Source of the DNA: Hofstenia miamia
Lineage: Eukaryota; Xenacoelomorpha; Acoela
NCBI GenBank assembly: GCA_004352715.1
Contig: SCFE01000081.1
Coordinates: 357,358-421,357 of the forward strand
Length of the DNA: 64,000 nt
Reading direction: 5' to 3'
In this document: in pieces, positions 11,560 to 23,262 of the stretch
Layout of the letters: each line of letters begins with the position of its first letter
Position numbering within the stretch: the first letter of the stretch is position 1
The notes under the pieces: generated by a model
Database searches by the model: none
Seen by the model: the letters and a program-made list of their open reading frames with translations, nothing else
Told to the model about the DNA's origin: nothing
Program-made: the position numbers and the translations under genes

Positions 11560-12730
11560 CTATCTCTTTGCACTGCCTCATATTTATGTATTGATGACAG
11601 CCTATTAAGAATAAAACGTAAAATCACATCCCCAAATTTATCCGAAGTTTCGAAATTATTCATTTAACACACAAACGCAAAATTTTAAATAACTAACCAA
11701 AGCACACCCGCGCGGATATACCCAATTCACGTCCAGCATAAAGAAAAAAATCGTAGTAATTGTAGATATAGTAGTAAATTTGCTCCCAGATAAACTTAAG
11801 TTTGAAAAGAAATTGTCAATTTAGTTAATATTACAATGCTTCTAAAAACTTTCAAAAAGTTAATTGACATTATCACGCGGCTTACACTATCCACATTTCA
11901 GAAGTTCAGACAACTACAAATGATACCAAACACTTGTGTTGCCTACACATTTCCTACAAGTAAATAAATTAAAACATTGCGTGAAAAAGACGGTATTAAG
12001 ATGCATCAAAAATGCTATTCTACCAGCTTGAAAACGTCACAAATATCCATAAAATTTGAAATGTATGCAGAAACAAATAAGAAAACTTATCTGAAATTTT
12101 GAGAAATTATTACTGGCTTGAGTCAAAATGTCAACATATGTGGAAATTACAATTTTCCTAGCCAGGTTTACACATTTACATTGAATAGTTGATAGGAAAT
12201 ATTTGATTCATGCGTGGGAAATCTTAAGCTAAATTTATTGCTTTAAATTTGTTAAAATATAATACTGAATATAAATTAATGTTGAATACTAGTATACAGT
12301 ACAATATCTACAAATGACACATTTGCTATTCCTCCAATATACTTTTAGAATTGTTTAAAATCTGATTTGAAAATTGCAATAATATTATTGTAGCAATTAT
12401 TGTGTAGCAAAATTTGATGAGCAAAGCATTGAATTCAATTTCGATGAGACAAAACAAGAAATTAAACTGCAAATAGTTTCTTTCGCTCGGGCACAGTTGA
12501 ATTATACCTCGATAGCATCAAACCACACAAACTACACATAAAACACAGTATAGTTTATAAAGAATGCATATGAAATATATATACTCAAAAAATTCCAAAA
12601 GTAAAAATAAAATTCTCATTAATTACAATGTTTGACAAATAAATTGGACTCGCATCTACTGTAATCAATATAGAAATACATTCGAAATTCAATTAAGGAA
12701 TACACATCTATATAATTAACTTAGTTCAAA
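11560..12730. other. No gene seen
   Basis: AT-rich sequence searched for the missing TM3-TM7 exons of the GPCR. No frame with a DRY-like motif, a W/P-containing TM segment or an NPxxY motif was found. Confidence 0.4.
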
Positions 12731-12733
12731 ACA

Positions 12734-13405
12734 CAGGGTGAATCAAGAGAAATGGATGTTTTTAAGGAAAACAAAACTGCAATTTCAACAAAAATTTAAT
12801 AATGTAATTATAGAACAATTAGAAGCGAAAAATTATGTCCATCTTCACGAGCATAATTTTGAAGGCAATTTTTAAAGATAGCCTCCATTTTCATCTATTT
12901 CTTGGATAGTTTAATGTATTGCTGTCTTCACTTCTCTAAGTGTGCGGGGCTTCCCAGTATAGTCGCGTAACATCAAATATTCCCACAGATAAAAATGGCA
13001 CATGGAAAGATGGGGTGAGCGTGAAGCGTGCATGAGATATTCAAAGCGTGAAGTGATTATGAAATGCAGTTCGAACAAAAGTCATGGACGCTCTCACTGC
13101 ATGAGCGGTGGCCCCATTTTGTTGAAACCATACTAATGCTCTACCTCGTCTGCGAAGTTTAGTAAGGAAGCTTTTCAAACATTTGAATATAACGGACTGA
13201 AGCAACTTTTGTCGTATCCCTCAAAAAAATAAACTCAAAAGAAACGCAATTCAAAATTATTACTAACTAAAACAATAAAATTACCGTACAATTAAACAAA
13301 TAACAAAAAGAAAACAGAATCTTAAGCAGGTTTAAAGATTACTTTCTTCACTCAAGGAGAGCAAGAATGCGTTCTAAACAAATCCGTTTCCCGTGACTCA
13401 CCCTG
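12734..13405 (-). mobile_element. Tc1/mariner-type (IS630-like) element, internally deleted
   Basis: The ends are inverted repeats starting CAGGGTGA: left CAGGGTGAATCAAGAGAAAT and right (reverse complement) CAGGGTGAGTCACGGGAAAC, with about 20 of 24 positions equal. The right end abuts TA, the superfamily target site; the left neighbour is CA, a probable mutation. The inside carries only the C-terminal half of a transposase on the minus strand. At 672 bp it is about half the expected size, so it is an internally deleted, dead copy. Confidence 0.8.
12830..13190 (-). pseudogene. Mariner-type transposase, C-terminal relic
   Basis: DDE transposase remnant spread over three frames. Blocks in order: ALVWFQQNGATAHAVRASM (family TWFQQDGAPAHT), then SRSPHLSMCHFYLWEYLM (family ARSPDLTPCDFFLWGYLK), then GKPRTLREVKTAI, then FKNCLQNYAREDGHNFS. 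In the first block the family Asp of QQDG is Asn, and in the second block two expected acidic positions are His, so catalysis is lost as well as the frame. The N-terminal DNA-binding domain is absent. The strand agrees with the terminal repeats of the enclosing element. Confidence 0.8.
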
Positions 13406-13436
13406 TATAAGTTTTTATTATTTTTGAAAAATTGTT

Positions 13437-14000
13437 TTAACTATAAATATAAATAAAACTAAGAAATACCGTAAACATTGAAATAGATGCATCAGGATCT
13501 ATACTACATAGAAGAAATATATTAGAATGATCGAATGAAGGAAGCATTGAGAAATTTGATGATGAAAAATCCAAGAGTGTATGCGTAAAAATTTTTTCCC
13601 ATTTATTAAATTCATAGATTTCATCCTCTAAAAATTTAACTATCTCAACTAAACACTTATCTTTGCCATCTTCTTTACATTGAAATGCAAGACAACAAAC
13701 ACAATAACTTTCAAGAACGAACCTTTCCAAAACTGCCAAAGATACAACCTCTTTTGAACAGCCAGACAATGCATTTGAAACACAAAAAGGCTTATGAATA
13801 ACAGTTCCGTGGGCATATGTTGGGTAGATATAAAACTGTGGGGTTATTCTACCATTCTTGGACAGAGTATTTGCAGCAAATAAAAAATAAGGCAAATTAA
13901 ATGCTAATTTCGTTAACAAATATGAATTTGTTCGTCCAGTAAATGTGAGATAAAAAGCTTCGGACATCCATCCTACTAGATATTTGGGGTCAGAAGCCAT
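13437..14000 (-). CDS. 187-codon open frame, putative first exon of a host gene
   Basis: ATG at 14000 has an in-frame TGA two codons upstream, so this is the likely start. The frame runs 187 codons to a stop, much longer than expected by chance here. A possible GT donor (after TTTACG, near 13470) would end the exon just before the stop. The protein is rich in aromatic residues and Cys (several in the middle, including CVCCLAFQC), with short hydrophobic stretches but no clear signal peptide or transmembrane segment. I do not recognise the family. The mariner relic ends only 32 bp downstream. No second exon was identified. Confidence 0.5.
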   Translation of the reverse strand: MASDPKYLVGWMSEAFYLTFTGRTNSYLLTKLAFNLPYFLFAANTLSKNGRITPQFYIYPTYAHGTVIHKPFCVSNALSGCSKEVVSLAVLERFVLESYCVCCLAFQCKEDGKDKCLVEIVKFLEDEIYEFNKWEKIFTHTLLDFSSSNFSMLPSFDHSNIFLLCSIDPDASISMFTVFLSFIYIYS

Positions 14001-14375
14001 CGATCAGGAATCAATTAATAAACAGAATGAAACTAAATTAGGTTTGAGCGTAGATCACTACCAGTATACTATATTTAAATTAGTATATAGGATTAATCAC
14101 AGCCTTCATATTTTGCAAAGCTTCAATAAAGAAGAAAATTATCACTTTTGAACAAATGCAATAGTATAAAAAACATAAACGATACATGAAATATTGTAGA
14201 ATCAAAAGGAACAATTTACTTTCATATAATAAGAGGTTTGATAATGATTGTTACTATATTTTGCACATTCTTTACCATACTAAATTTATCAATGAGTTAT
14301 TTTACATATTTTCAAACATAAAAAAATGCCCTAATAGTTTTTTATTTACATATCAGCTGGGCTTCTACCCGCAGC

Positions 14376-15582
14376 TCAGCTACGGCTGGATAGTGCATTG
14401 AATGGTAGCTGTGGGTACACTTGAAGAATGTTGTACTTCATAAACAACATTTTGTCAACAATTTCCGCTTTCAAGGATGCACGCAGCCTCGTGTGCACAA
14501 GTTTATGACGCGAAAATACACGTTCCACTGCGGCTTCGCTCGTCGGCATCTTCATTAAAAATTGATCCCGAAAGACTTTGAGCTTAAGGTTTATAGTTTG
14601 AACTCCTGTTCCCATGATAAGATTGAGATAGTGCTGCTCAAGGGTTTCTCCAATGGAAGGGCTCACGTTTGTGGCCCACTCAATTGCATTTTTTATGTTT
14701 TCCTCCGGATGATCAATAGCCCCTTTGAGAATTTGGAGAAGCGTTGTAATAGGGTTTTCACACTAGACAATGTACTCTCCAATAATATCCGCCATTTCAG
14801 TGAAACCCAAGTCTCTGAAATTTTTCATAGCGTATGCAAGATCCTGCGTAAGGCGTTCCCAATTACTTTGGTCCGACTGAGCATAATTGAGAATTTTTTT
14901 CAAAGGAGCAAGTATCGATAGAGCAAAAGAAATAACAGGGTCCTGGTCGGATTTTTTCTGTAAGTCTTTGAGGCGGTCAATCTTACTACTCCAACGTGTC
15001 TCACAAAATCTTCGCAAATTCCGAACTTGAATTTTACGGATTGAAATCTCATCCGCCTTTTTATGGCTTGGAACACGCTGGAATCCTTTTTTGATTATAA
15101 GATTCAATATGTGGGCTTCACAGCGCATACCAGCAACCGATGGGTTATTGGCGATAATTTTTCGGATAGCGGCTTGGCAAGAGGCAGCATTGTCAGCGAC
15201 CAGTGCAACCACTTGGATATTCGAGTTTTTAAGCTCCTCAATAACTGTCGATAACTGGGAAGCAATTGCATCGGAGCTCTGACCTTGGTCCATAATGAAA
15301 CTCCGCCAGAAAATAGGTTTTCGGGTCTTTGTAAAATTGAAGTTGATTGGGAGCTTTGAAAAATTTAGCCACTGAAGGGACTGCTTCTTCATGTTTTCTC
15401 TTCGTCTGAAACTCTTCAAATAATGCAGCGTGCTTGGCTTTGTAATGTTCTTTTAATGCACGGAAGCCTACCGTACGTACATTGTATTTGTATGGTTGCC
15501 GGGATTGCTTACAAACAGTTTTCTCGGCATGCACGTGTATTTCAAACAAGCTACTGTAATCCGACATAATAGCACCCATCAT
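14376..15582 (-). pseudogene. hAT transposase, one stop and one frameshift
   Basis: Recently degraded transposase of the hAT superfamily, GC-richer than its surroundings. The N-terminal part (15582 to about 15310) carries a BED-finger-like HYKAKH motif. The core from 15419 reads VVALVADNAASCQAAI and RCEAHILNLIIK, the conserved RNase H-like catalytic region, then CETRWSS. The C-terminus has TSEAAVERVFSRHKLVHTRL, the hAT dimerisation domain. The core and C-terminus are in one frame interrupted by a single TAG near 14760; the N-terminus is joined by one frameshift near 15320. The total of about 400 residues is short for the family (usually 550-700). No terminal inverted repeats were recognised. 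Confidence 0.88.
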
Positions 15583-15669
15583 TTATGGCATCTGAAGCAA
15601 CAGTGAATTTACAGTCCACTTGACATGAGTCACATGACACTTGAGTGAGCGGAAATTAAACAAATAAGA

Positions 15670-15912
15670 ATGAAGCGCTCTTTAGCGTACAACAATGATA
15701 AGAGGCCTGTGGCGGTTGTGGGTAAATTTTCAGAAGCCCAGCATATCAGTGCTGTTGGGAGCCTAGCACATAGGCGAATCAGCAGGAAGGAACAGAAAAT
15801 TCTAGGCAAAATAGACATTGAACAAATCAGCTTTGTCCAGACCCGAGTGAGCAGAAAGAAGGATCCATTTCAAGCTCAACAACTGCTTCTTACCTTATGG
15901 TTACAGAAGTAA
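15670..15912 (+). CDS. 80-codon open frame of unknown origin
   Basis: Starts ATG and ends TAA, immediately beyond the hAT pseudogene and on the opposite strand. Its base composition is similarly GC-rich compared with flanking DNA. The peptide is basic and soluble (LAHRRISRKEQKILGKIDIE in the middle). It could belong to the same inserted segment as the hAT gene, for example a captured host fragment, or be a chance frame. No family recognised, and no splice sites needed or evident. Confidence 0.25.
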   Translation: MKRSLAYNNDKRPVAVVGKFSEAQHISAVGSLAHRRISRKEQKILGKIDIEQISFVQTRVSRKKDPFQAQQLLLTLWLQK

Positions 15913-16313
15913 TTATAATAATTTAAAACTAAAAAATGTAGAAACAAAAAGTTCAGCAATGCATAAATATATTTGAAAACTTTCGATAATACTAATAGCG
16001 GATAACAAAATGATTAAAAACATATTTTTTAATAAATATATTAATGCAAATAAATTTGGAAAAAAGCCATAATGAAATTAGGCGAAGCTATATAAAAGGG
16101 TGCGCGCGGACAAAATAAACATTAATATAGAGTACAAAACTATGAGAAATTCAATAACATGCATAAAAAGTTTAAATACTCATCAATAGAAACCGATAAA
16201 TTTACATAACTAAACTCGTAACATGCGTTATATATTTAAGTACGATTCCATATAAACCTAGGAAAGAATAGAAAATAATAATCTATTGCAAATTTTTTTA
16301 TTTTAAATTGAGT

Positions 16314-16454
16314 TTAGGAGAAGAATTTTTTTGGATTATTGAAATTATCACGGAAAAGATAAATGGAATCAACCATAGAAGTGGTGGTATCTAAAAGAGA
16401 GGGACTACAATCCCTATTCGAACATGCAACAATTTCATTATAATAAAACATTTT
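16314..16454 (-). CDS. Putative terminal exon with poly(A) signal
   Basis: An AG acceptor (16455-16456, context TCGTCAG) opens a 46-codon frame ending in TAA at 16314. AATAAA follows at 16297-16302, 11 bp downstream. The combination of acceptor, open frame and poly(A) signal supports a real 3' exon. The peptide is acidic and aromatic, with NRDCSPSLLDTTTSMVD in the middle. No family recognised; earlier exons would lie at higher coordinates, where the hAT relic at 16.7-17.3 kb sits, perhaps within an intron. Confidence 0.4.
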   Translation of the reverse strand, partial: KMFYYNEIVACSNRDCSPSLLDTTTSMVDSIYLFRDNFNNPKKFFS

Positions 16455-16654
16455 CTGACGATATATATAAAATAATGATATAATATTGCAAAAATATATT
16501 AAAATATGCAAATTTTTAAAGTGTAGCAGCAGGTTTAATAACTAGAGCAATCGGAAAATGGCACCTATAATCACGAAAATGGCGCCAAAATATTATAAAT
16601 GAAAAATGGCATTTATAAATTGCAGCAAAGTTTATAAATGAAAAAATGCGTTAT

Positions 16655-17345
16655 GATTAGGGAAACCAGAAATATGACTTAAAAAACAAAACATGACCTT
16701 ATTTTTATGACAAAATATGACGGAATTTAGGTTAAATATGACCTAAATTATGACCATCCATTTTTCAAAATGATCCATTATAAGCAATATAAAACGTTTT
16801 CTATTACTGAGAGCACGATATAAAACAAATACAAAAACTCTTACATAATAATAAGTCAATTTTTTAAAGAAACTGTTTCACTAAATTACAATTATTTTAT
16901 ATAAATTTCCAAATATTATTGTGGTAAAAATTTGTTCATAGGCCAAGAGTTTTCTCTCAACTGCAGTCGATGTGGTTTGATAATTTTTAGCTTGGCAATA
17001 CAATTCCGACTATATGTTCATCTGGTGGAATTTTAACTTTGATATTTTACGATAGCAGCTTTAATTGAACCAATTACATTGTCAATCCTCATATATGTTG
17101 CCTGAATCCGCATGGCAAAGTTCTGCAACACGTGCGCTTTGCAAAATCCATGAAACAATAATGCATATAGTTTCTTTAATGTTTTTCAAATGATTTAAAA
17201 AAGTCACAATCCAGCATTCATTTTTAAGGTTTTTTCTTAATTTAATAAAAATATGCCAAAATATAACTTTTATGACATATTAGCAACAAATATTAGAGTA
17301 TTTTTGAAAAAACAAAAATATGACTTTTTATGACTTTATAACTTC
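16655..17345 (-). mobile_element. Second hAT element relic
   Basis: The minus strand at about 16990-17165 reads CKAHVLQNFAMRIQATYMRI, then DNVIGSIKAAIVKY. This matches the hAT block CLAHxLHRVAExIRxxFPxVDxLISxxKxxFxK, followed by stops. The outer parts are AT-rich with repeated ATATGAC motifs on both sides (16670-16750 and 17260-17335). The boundaries are estimated from those motifs; clean terminal repeats were not resolved. Heavily decayed. Confidence 0.6.
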
Positions 17346-17654
17346 CTATTTAACTGCACTCCAACTCTGAAAACCATCTAATTTTAAACAGACTGTAAAA
17401 TAGACCAACAGAAAAAAATATAACTTTAAATGGACTTAACATTGAACAAAATAAGCATTCTACGACAGGTCATTTCACAAATCAAAATTTTCGCAGTTTG
17501 CACATTGATTTAATTCCGCATCCAGTATTTTGTACTAAATATCAATGTAAGAATACATTTAAGGAGGCCACAAATGGGCAAATTGATTCAAATGTTATCT
17601 AGCATTGTGCTACATGAAATTCTTTAAGCTTGCGTGCAGAGGTGCACCCAGAGT

Positions 17655-17683
17655 GGGGGGAAGGGGGGAGGGGGGCGCCCCCC
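17655..17683 (+). repeat. G-tract cluster and G/C palindrome
   Basis: Three runs of six G separated by one or two A form a potential G-quadruplex core on the plus strand (a shorter fourth run would come from GGG subdivisions). The last run starts a perfect 14-bp palindrome GGGGGGCGCCCCCC at 17670-17683. Just upstream, GCAGAGGTGCACCCAG resembles a hAT-type end, so this may be the terminus of a degraded element. Confidence 0.7.
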
Positions 17684-17689
17684 TTAACA

Positions 17690-18310
17690 GTGCACAGATG
17701 CTTCCATTGATCATGAAATGTATGCCTATAACAATAATAGTACATATATATTAAGAATTTGTTCTAATCTATCTACAAGAGTTAGCAATACTTAATTGAT
17801 ATTGCAACAATTGGAAATCGATTGGAAATTTGCAATTACTTAGGTTCACAAAGAACGTTCTCACGAACATTAAAGGATATAAATCTTAGTGAAACATATA
17901 ATAGTCTCACCTCGAAAAGCATTGCTGTCCTGCCTAGTAAATTAATATAGTATTGGCATTGTGTGTGTACAGCACAGTTTGAAGACCAAAAAAATATATT
18001 ATGCTTCCACTACCGAATTCACTTTTTTATATATTGAACGCATAACATTAACCTTATTTCGCACCATTTCTATTATCTGTCACAAACCTGATATTTTGAT
18101 GTCAAACCTAGAAATATTAAACAATGATCACAGCATAAGGTATATAAGACAGAACCAAATTTGCTCTTAATGATGATGATTACTGAAGTATGAAGCACTC
18201 ATAACCTTGATTGTTATCTCACATCGATGATCTTTCTTATAAAACGTTTTTATGTAGCAAATTAAAATCTAACTAAAGGTATTTTGTGGAAGCACAGTAT
18301 TAATACGGCA
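17690..18310. other. No supported gene
   Basis: AT-rich, with a 69-codon frame at 17961-18170 that has no splice or poly(A) support. Nothing else seen. Confidence 0.4.
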
Positions 18311-18315
18311 TGATC

Positions 18316-18405
18316 CTAAGTCCTGTTTTCTCTTCTGTTAACAAGTTGAAGTCTGAGCTGGACCAGAAGTTGCCTAGGACTCGACAGAGATTTTAAAAAA
18401 ACAGG
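18316..18405 (-). CDS. Putative terminal exon, basic C-terminus
   Basis: A strong acceptor (TTTTTTCAATTCCAG, ending at 18406) precedes a 29-codon frame and TAG. The peptide has alternating Leu, Gln and Arg (SSPRQLLVQLRLQLVNRREN) and could form a basic amphipathic helix. No AATAAA was seen in the first 100 bp after the stop. No family recognised. Confidence 0.3.
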   Translation of the reverse strand, partial: PVFLKSLSSPRQLLVQLRLQLVNRRENRT

Positions 18406-18975
18406 CTGGAATTGAAAAAAATATACGATTACGCAACAGTTGTAGTGAATATTATACAATTTCTTAAACAACGTTTTGAAATTGTACATTAGTATTATGT
18501 ACTCTTGAAAAACACAATTTAGAATTTTCAATTTCAATGAGCACATTTTATTTAATTGGGTTGGGCATGATTCAAGCCTTGCAAGATTTGGGCCTAAGGT
18601 TTTGGTTGGAATAACTAAGAGAGAAAGAATATTTTAAAATGTTTCCTATTGAAACTAGGATCAGTTAACAGGGCAACAGCCTGTGTTCAAAATTCCCCTC
18701 ATCTATTGAACCACGGAGTTCATATGTGTGTTAGCCAAACTTAGCAATGGTTGAATTGGTTGTAGGGAAAAATAATTCAGTTTTAGTAATTTTTAACAAA
18801 CATTCAGTATGCTGGTTACGTTTGCTACGTTGAAATGTAATTTTAAAAATATGACACAGAAGAGCAGATATATATCAAAAAGCGTACACTATTTAATTCT
18901 CTTAATAATGGTCTTTCAATAGTTGTAGTGAAAATCTTCAAAATAATGCATGCAAGAATATCTATAAAAATATGT

Positions 18976-18978
<3 letters not shown>

Positions 18979-19008
<30 letters not shown>
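18979..19008. repeat. (TA)n microsatellite
   Basis: About 30 bp of TA dinucleotides. Confidence 0.95.
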
Positions 19009-19012
<4 letters not shown>

Positions 19013-21824
19013 AAATGATATTAAAACTAAAATGCTTCAACTTCAAATTCTAATCACTTATTGTTATTATCAAAATATATTTACGAGTTAGCAAATCGAT
19101 CTCAAGTAATCCGCAATATCTCAAACAATCTCTAATTTGAACAATATTTATGCACCATTTTTTCTGACAAAAATTCGATAGATGTGAACAAAAATATTAT
19201 TATTTTGGACACAAAAAACAGCTGATAGAGANTGTAAATAGATCAATAACTTTGCATAATTTACCAAATTCGTAACACGCGTTAGCAGGCGATACATATT
19301 TAAGGAGAATATAACAGAAAATTGGGAATTCATATATTTTTTTATCTATTATTAACCCAAATAATACAAGATATAGATGTACATTTATGTAAATCTATAC
19401 AGTTTTAGTGTAAATAAAGTCTTACTTGATTTTTAAATACATTGGAACTTTTAGAGAATTTGTTCTACCGATTAGCATTTATTTTCATATTTTATTTACC
19501 GAATAGTACCGAATTCATAGCTAACGTGCCCACGTTGCATACATTTAATGTATAAATATACATTTCACTAATATTGTTTTAAATATATTTTGAATAGTGT
19601 GAATGTACAGTATCGGTGGGTGCAAAACCATGGGACTGTCGATATGCAATTGTTACTGAAAATTTAAATAAATTTACTTAAAATGTTAAATGCATTACGT
19701 ATAACGTATAAACTCATATATTTTCATACTTATTGAACATGTATATGGGACTCAACATAGGGACTTTTATAATTGAAGCATGTAGTGCAAGAACCCATTT
19801 TGTGCAAATTGATTCAAAACGAGAAATGGCTTTTTTAGTTTCCATTTCAATCTTTGCTCATGTAGTGTCGTTTAACGGATTCCTCATAAAGCAATGATCA
19901 AAAGCAGGATCATTTCAATTGTTTTGCTCCTAACAGCATGTAGTTCATCTTCACACAATTCTAAAGCACTCGATTTGACAATTTTGTCAATGAACGCGTT
20001 CTTCAATTATAGTTTACTCAACAAATCATAATTGCTTAGTAGATTTAGTGAAGTATCTCACTTTGAAATTTAAATCTATTGGTTATTCGGTTGAAATTAA
20101 CATTTTGATCACAAAGGTGCAATAGCCTAAAGCGATTGATTCAATTCAGAGTTAGCCATTGCGTTAAATAATGTGGGCAATCAAGGGCGCCACAAGAAAC
20201 TACTTAAAAGGGGGATTTTTGCACGTGTGATATTTTATAGATCTGTTCTTGTTGAAAAAAATATTAAAGGAATTTAAAGCGAACAATGAGATGACATATT
20301 TTCCAAGTATTTTGATTATCCGAGTAATGTGCTAGAATCTGCTTAAATCTCCAATCCCATGTGCATAAATATAAGAATGTAGGCCTTTGGTTCTCTATTT
20401 TCTGCCACTCAACGATTTCGAAAGCAATAATTACTACATCAGTAAGCATTTTATATTTGATATACTGCATTTCAAATGGAAGTAAATTTCAAAATAACAC
20501 TATTATTTTCCAGATAGTAATCAAAGTGTTTACCTGGTTTAAGGAATTAAAGATTTTTTAAAACGATCTAGAAGAAATTTATATGTATTCTTAATAGCAT
20601 AATTTACATGTATACATCTATATAGATTAGAATTGAAAAATTGTGTCAGAAAATGTCAATACTTGCAAGACATGTGACTACCGGCGATAATTGGGTACAA
20701 TGTTTAAAATATATTAGTTGTTATAATAATAATACGAGTAAAACACATTGAGTAATCGATATTAATATATTTATATTTTTATTAAAAACATGTATAGATT
20801 TGCAAAAAAATACCTTTAGATAGTGTACGATGTCTAGTAATAGTCAATTATTTCAAGTTTTTTTGTGCTGTTTTGTCCTTATTGAATTTCTCATCGTTTT
20901 TCACGTTGTATTAGTGTTTATTTTATATATATATATAATCTAAAGAATAGTTCCCCTCTTCGGAAAAATGCTGGGTGCGCTCCTGCTTGCGTTTCTTTTT
21001 GTACATTAGCATCCCCATATCCAAAAGAGATTATACGATTTTCCTCAGATAAATTGATTTAAAATTTTTTCAAAAATATTAACAATACATGCATTGAAAC
21101 TAATTGTCAAACATCACATTAGTCTATCAATTTACCAATATAGAATGCGTTAATAATTGTTTATTAAATTTAAAAATTTAAATTAGAAAAATTAAAGATT
21201 ATCATAAAAATGGAACTGTAATTTTTTAGATATAATAACTAAATGACGTAATTTTTTAATTACGTAATACATTTAGGTAACGTGTAATTTAACGGAATTC
21301 TGAAAACTAAAAACTCATCACGTTAGTATCTACTATTAAAATTTTCTGGATTTGATGCTGTAGAAGCCATTGGCCTATTTAATTGCTTATATTTATTTAA
21401 ATTTAGCTATTTACTTAAATTGAACATTAATTTTGCAGTTAATTTATACTTTTACAATAGTAGAAATTGTTCATAGCGCAAATAAACCGAGTCTCTTGTA
21501 AGTTTTGCCTCTATTGCATTAAGTTTATCAAGTAATTGTCACGTCATCTACTAAAGATATGAACAAAAGATGTTTTCACAAATGAAATGTGGGTGCTTGC
21601 TATGTCAATCTAATGCTTCATCTGCGTAAATGAAGTTTCAGCCTTAGGCTTTTTTTGTAAGATTCTGTGAATTTTGCAAAAACTTTTCAAATCGATCATT
21701 AAAAAACTAATTTGCACAAATTTTGTCTCTCCTTTTTTCAATTTTGAAATTTTTTGCTACTGCTATTTGACCTACAGATTTCCTTTCATTTATATCCTTA
21801 TTTGTTTTTTCTATACTTGTGAAG
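19009..21824. other. Mostly intergenic; weak candidates only
   Basis: A single N at 19232. A minus-strand 68-codon frame at 20264-20470 (Trp- and Gln-containing) has no clear splice context. Sequences resembling hAT ends in inverse orientation occur near 20186 (CAAGGGCGCC) and 20988 (CTGGGTGCGCTCCTG). They lie 0.8 kb apart without matching target duplications. Confidence 0.4.
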
Positions 21825-21904
21825 TAAACCTTGGGACTTACAAGGTGATTCAACACCTTAAGCCTTTGACTAATCGTGAGACGTCAACCTTATCAAATTC
21901 CTAA
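21825..21904 (+). CDS. Putative short terminal exon
   Basis: A pyrimidine-rich acceptor (TTTTTTCTATACTTGTGAAG) is followed by 25 codons and TAA. The peptide (NLGTYKVIQHLKPLTNRETS) is hydrophilic and coding-like. No AATAAA nearby and no partner exon identified. Confidence 0.25.
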
Positions 21905-22102
21905 CAAAAAATTCTTTTAGATTTTTCATTCAAACTTAATTTACAATCTGCAAATTTTGACCTAAAATATTGGCGAATTGTACATGGCTTTGCTGACTGA
22001 ATTTTCGGTATGTTGGAGTGGTTTGAAATTGATTTTTATTTATAAACGTAGAGCACAACTGCCAAATTTTTAAGCACGTACAAAGAGGCTGTATTTATTT
22101 CC

Positions 22103-22124
22103 ATATATATATATATATATATAT
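22103..22124. repeat. (TA)n microsatellite
   Basis: About 22 bp of TA dinucleotides. Confidence 0.95.
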
Positions 22125-22371
22125 GGATGTTGTAGATAGCTTTTTTACAGTATTCAGTGAAGCATATCTTCGTCGATTATTTCATTTATTTTTATAACAA
22201 TTGGTTGTTAATATCTAGGACTATGTCACGTTACACTTTAATTAAGCGTCGCACATTCCGCAAAGGTAAATTTTTGTCTTCAATGACAAAAAATTACTCA
22301 AAATAAGACTGAATAGTTGGCTTTCAGTTTTCAACGTATTCGTGATAGCATTCCGTTGTTTATCAACCTAT

Positions 22372-22465
22372 TCGCGCATCGCACCGGTATTGCACTCAGC
22401 GTCAACTGGAGCATTTGTGCGATCCACCGGTTTGCAAAATCAGTGTGCACGAAATGCCAACTGAT
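22372..22465 (+). repeat. Inverted repeat, left arm
   Basis: About 95 bp that pairs in reverse complement with 23464-23555, at roughly 75-80% identity by eye. It contains two CACCGGT-type motifs. The GC content is clearly above that of the flanks. Confidence 0.7.
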
Positions 22466-22721
22466 TCGCTTTATAGTTGTTTGGCTGAAATCAATTAAAT
22501 TTTATAAAAAGTCAAAAATTGAAGAATTATTTAATATATGTAAATTTATAACACCCCATCTATCTGAATAACCTCAAATAATTAGCTAAAGAAACAGAAA
22601 ATGTCCTTTTAACGAGGGATTGGTAATTATACATTTTTAGAAACATAAGTATATCAATCTGTAGTTTATTAAAAAAATATATTTTTGATATTTCTGATAT
22701 TTTAATAGTACAGTAATATAG

Positions 22722-22773
22722 ATGTTCGTAAAATTTGTATTTTATGAAACCTACTTATCAATATTTTTTCAAA
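22722..22773 (+). CDS. Putative small internal or first exon
   Basis: Begins ATG directly after an AG (22720-22721) and ends at a consensus donor GTAAGT at 22774. It encodes 17 codons of a hydrophobic, aromatic peptide (MFVKFVFYETYLSIFFQ), which could be a signal anchor or part of a membrane helix. Support is the splice consensus only. No family recognised. Confidence 0.22.
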
Positions 22774-23194
22774 GTAAGTATAGATTTGAGTTTGGCCGCT
22801 GTATTTGTTGGTTAATAACATTGTTTTGTACTCCTCTAACCGACCAGTTTATAAAAATGTTGTTCGATACCGGGGAACGAATCCCATACTTTGAAGTTAT
22901 TGAAACTTTCTAAAACCTAAATAATTAATTTTAATACAGACTTCGAGTTTTCACTGAAGTAGCATTGTAAAGCACATAAGTGTATACCAATGCATACTTT
23001 TTTTATCGGCTAAGATAACTCTTAAACTAAACACATTTTTGTACTCATCCGTCCAAAGCCCAAAATGACAACCCTTTGCCTATATATGAATAAATCCTGT
23101 GCCAATGTGATCCTGTTATTTATCCGAAGGCCTTATCCGGTACCTGATTATGACATTAATAAAATCTGCGCCGTGATACTATAAATATACGTAT

Positions 23195-23262
23195 ACTACG
23201 TGTATACTATATGTATACACTGCATACCATTTTAGTCGTATACGTATATCGTCCGTACACAA
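23195..23262. repeat. GTATAC-rich segment
   Basis: Several GTATAC or TACGTA palindromes occur within about 70 bp. A similar GTATAC-rich segment lies at 63160-63286, so this is probably a dispersed repeat family. Confidence 0.5.

Noticed and set aside
11457-11667. Open frames through the (TA)n tract encoding Ile-Tyr repeats
   Set aside because: A direct product of the microsatellite.
20186-20988. Pair of hAT-like ends 0.8 kb apart
   Set aside because: Similarity is loose and there is no target duplication.
22860-22900. LFDTG motif resembling a retroviral-type aspartic protease
   Set aside because: The surrounding residues do not match the family, and no gag, reverse transcriptase or LTR lies nearby.
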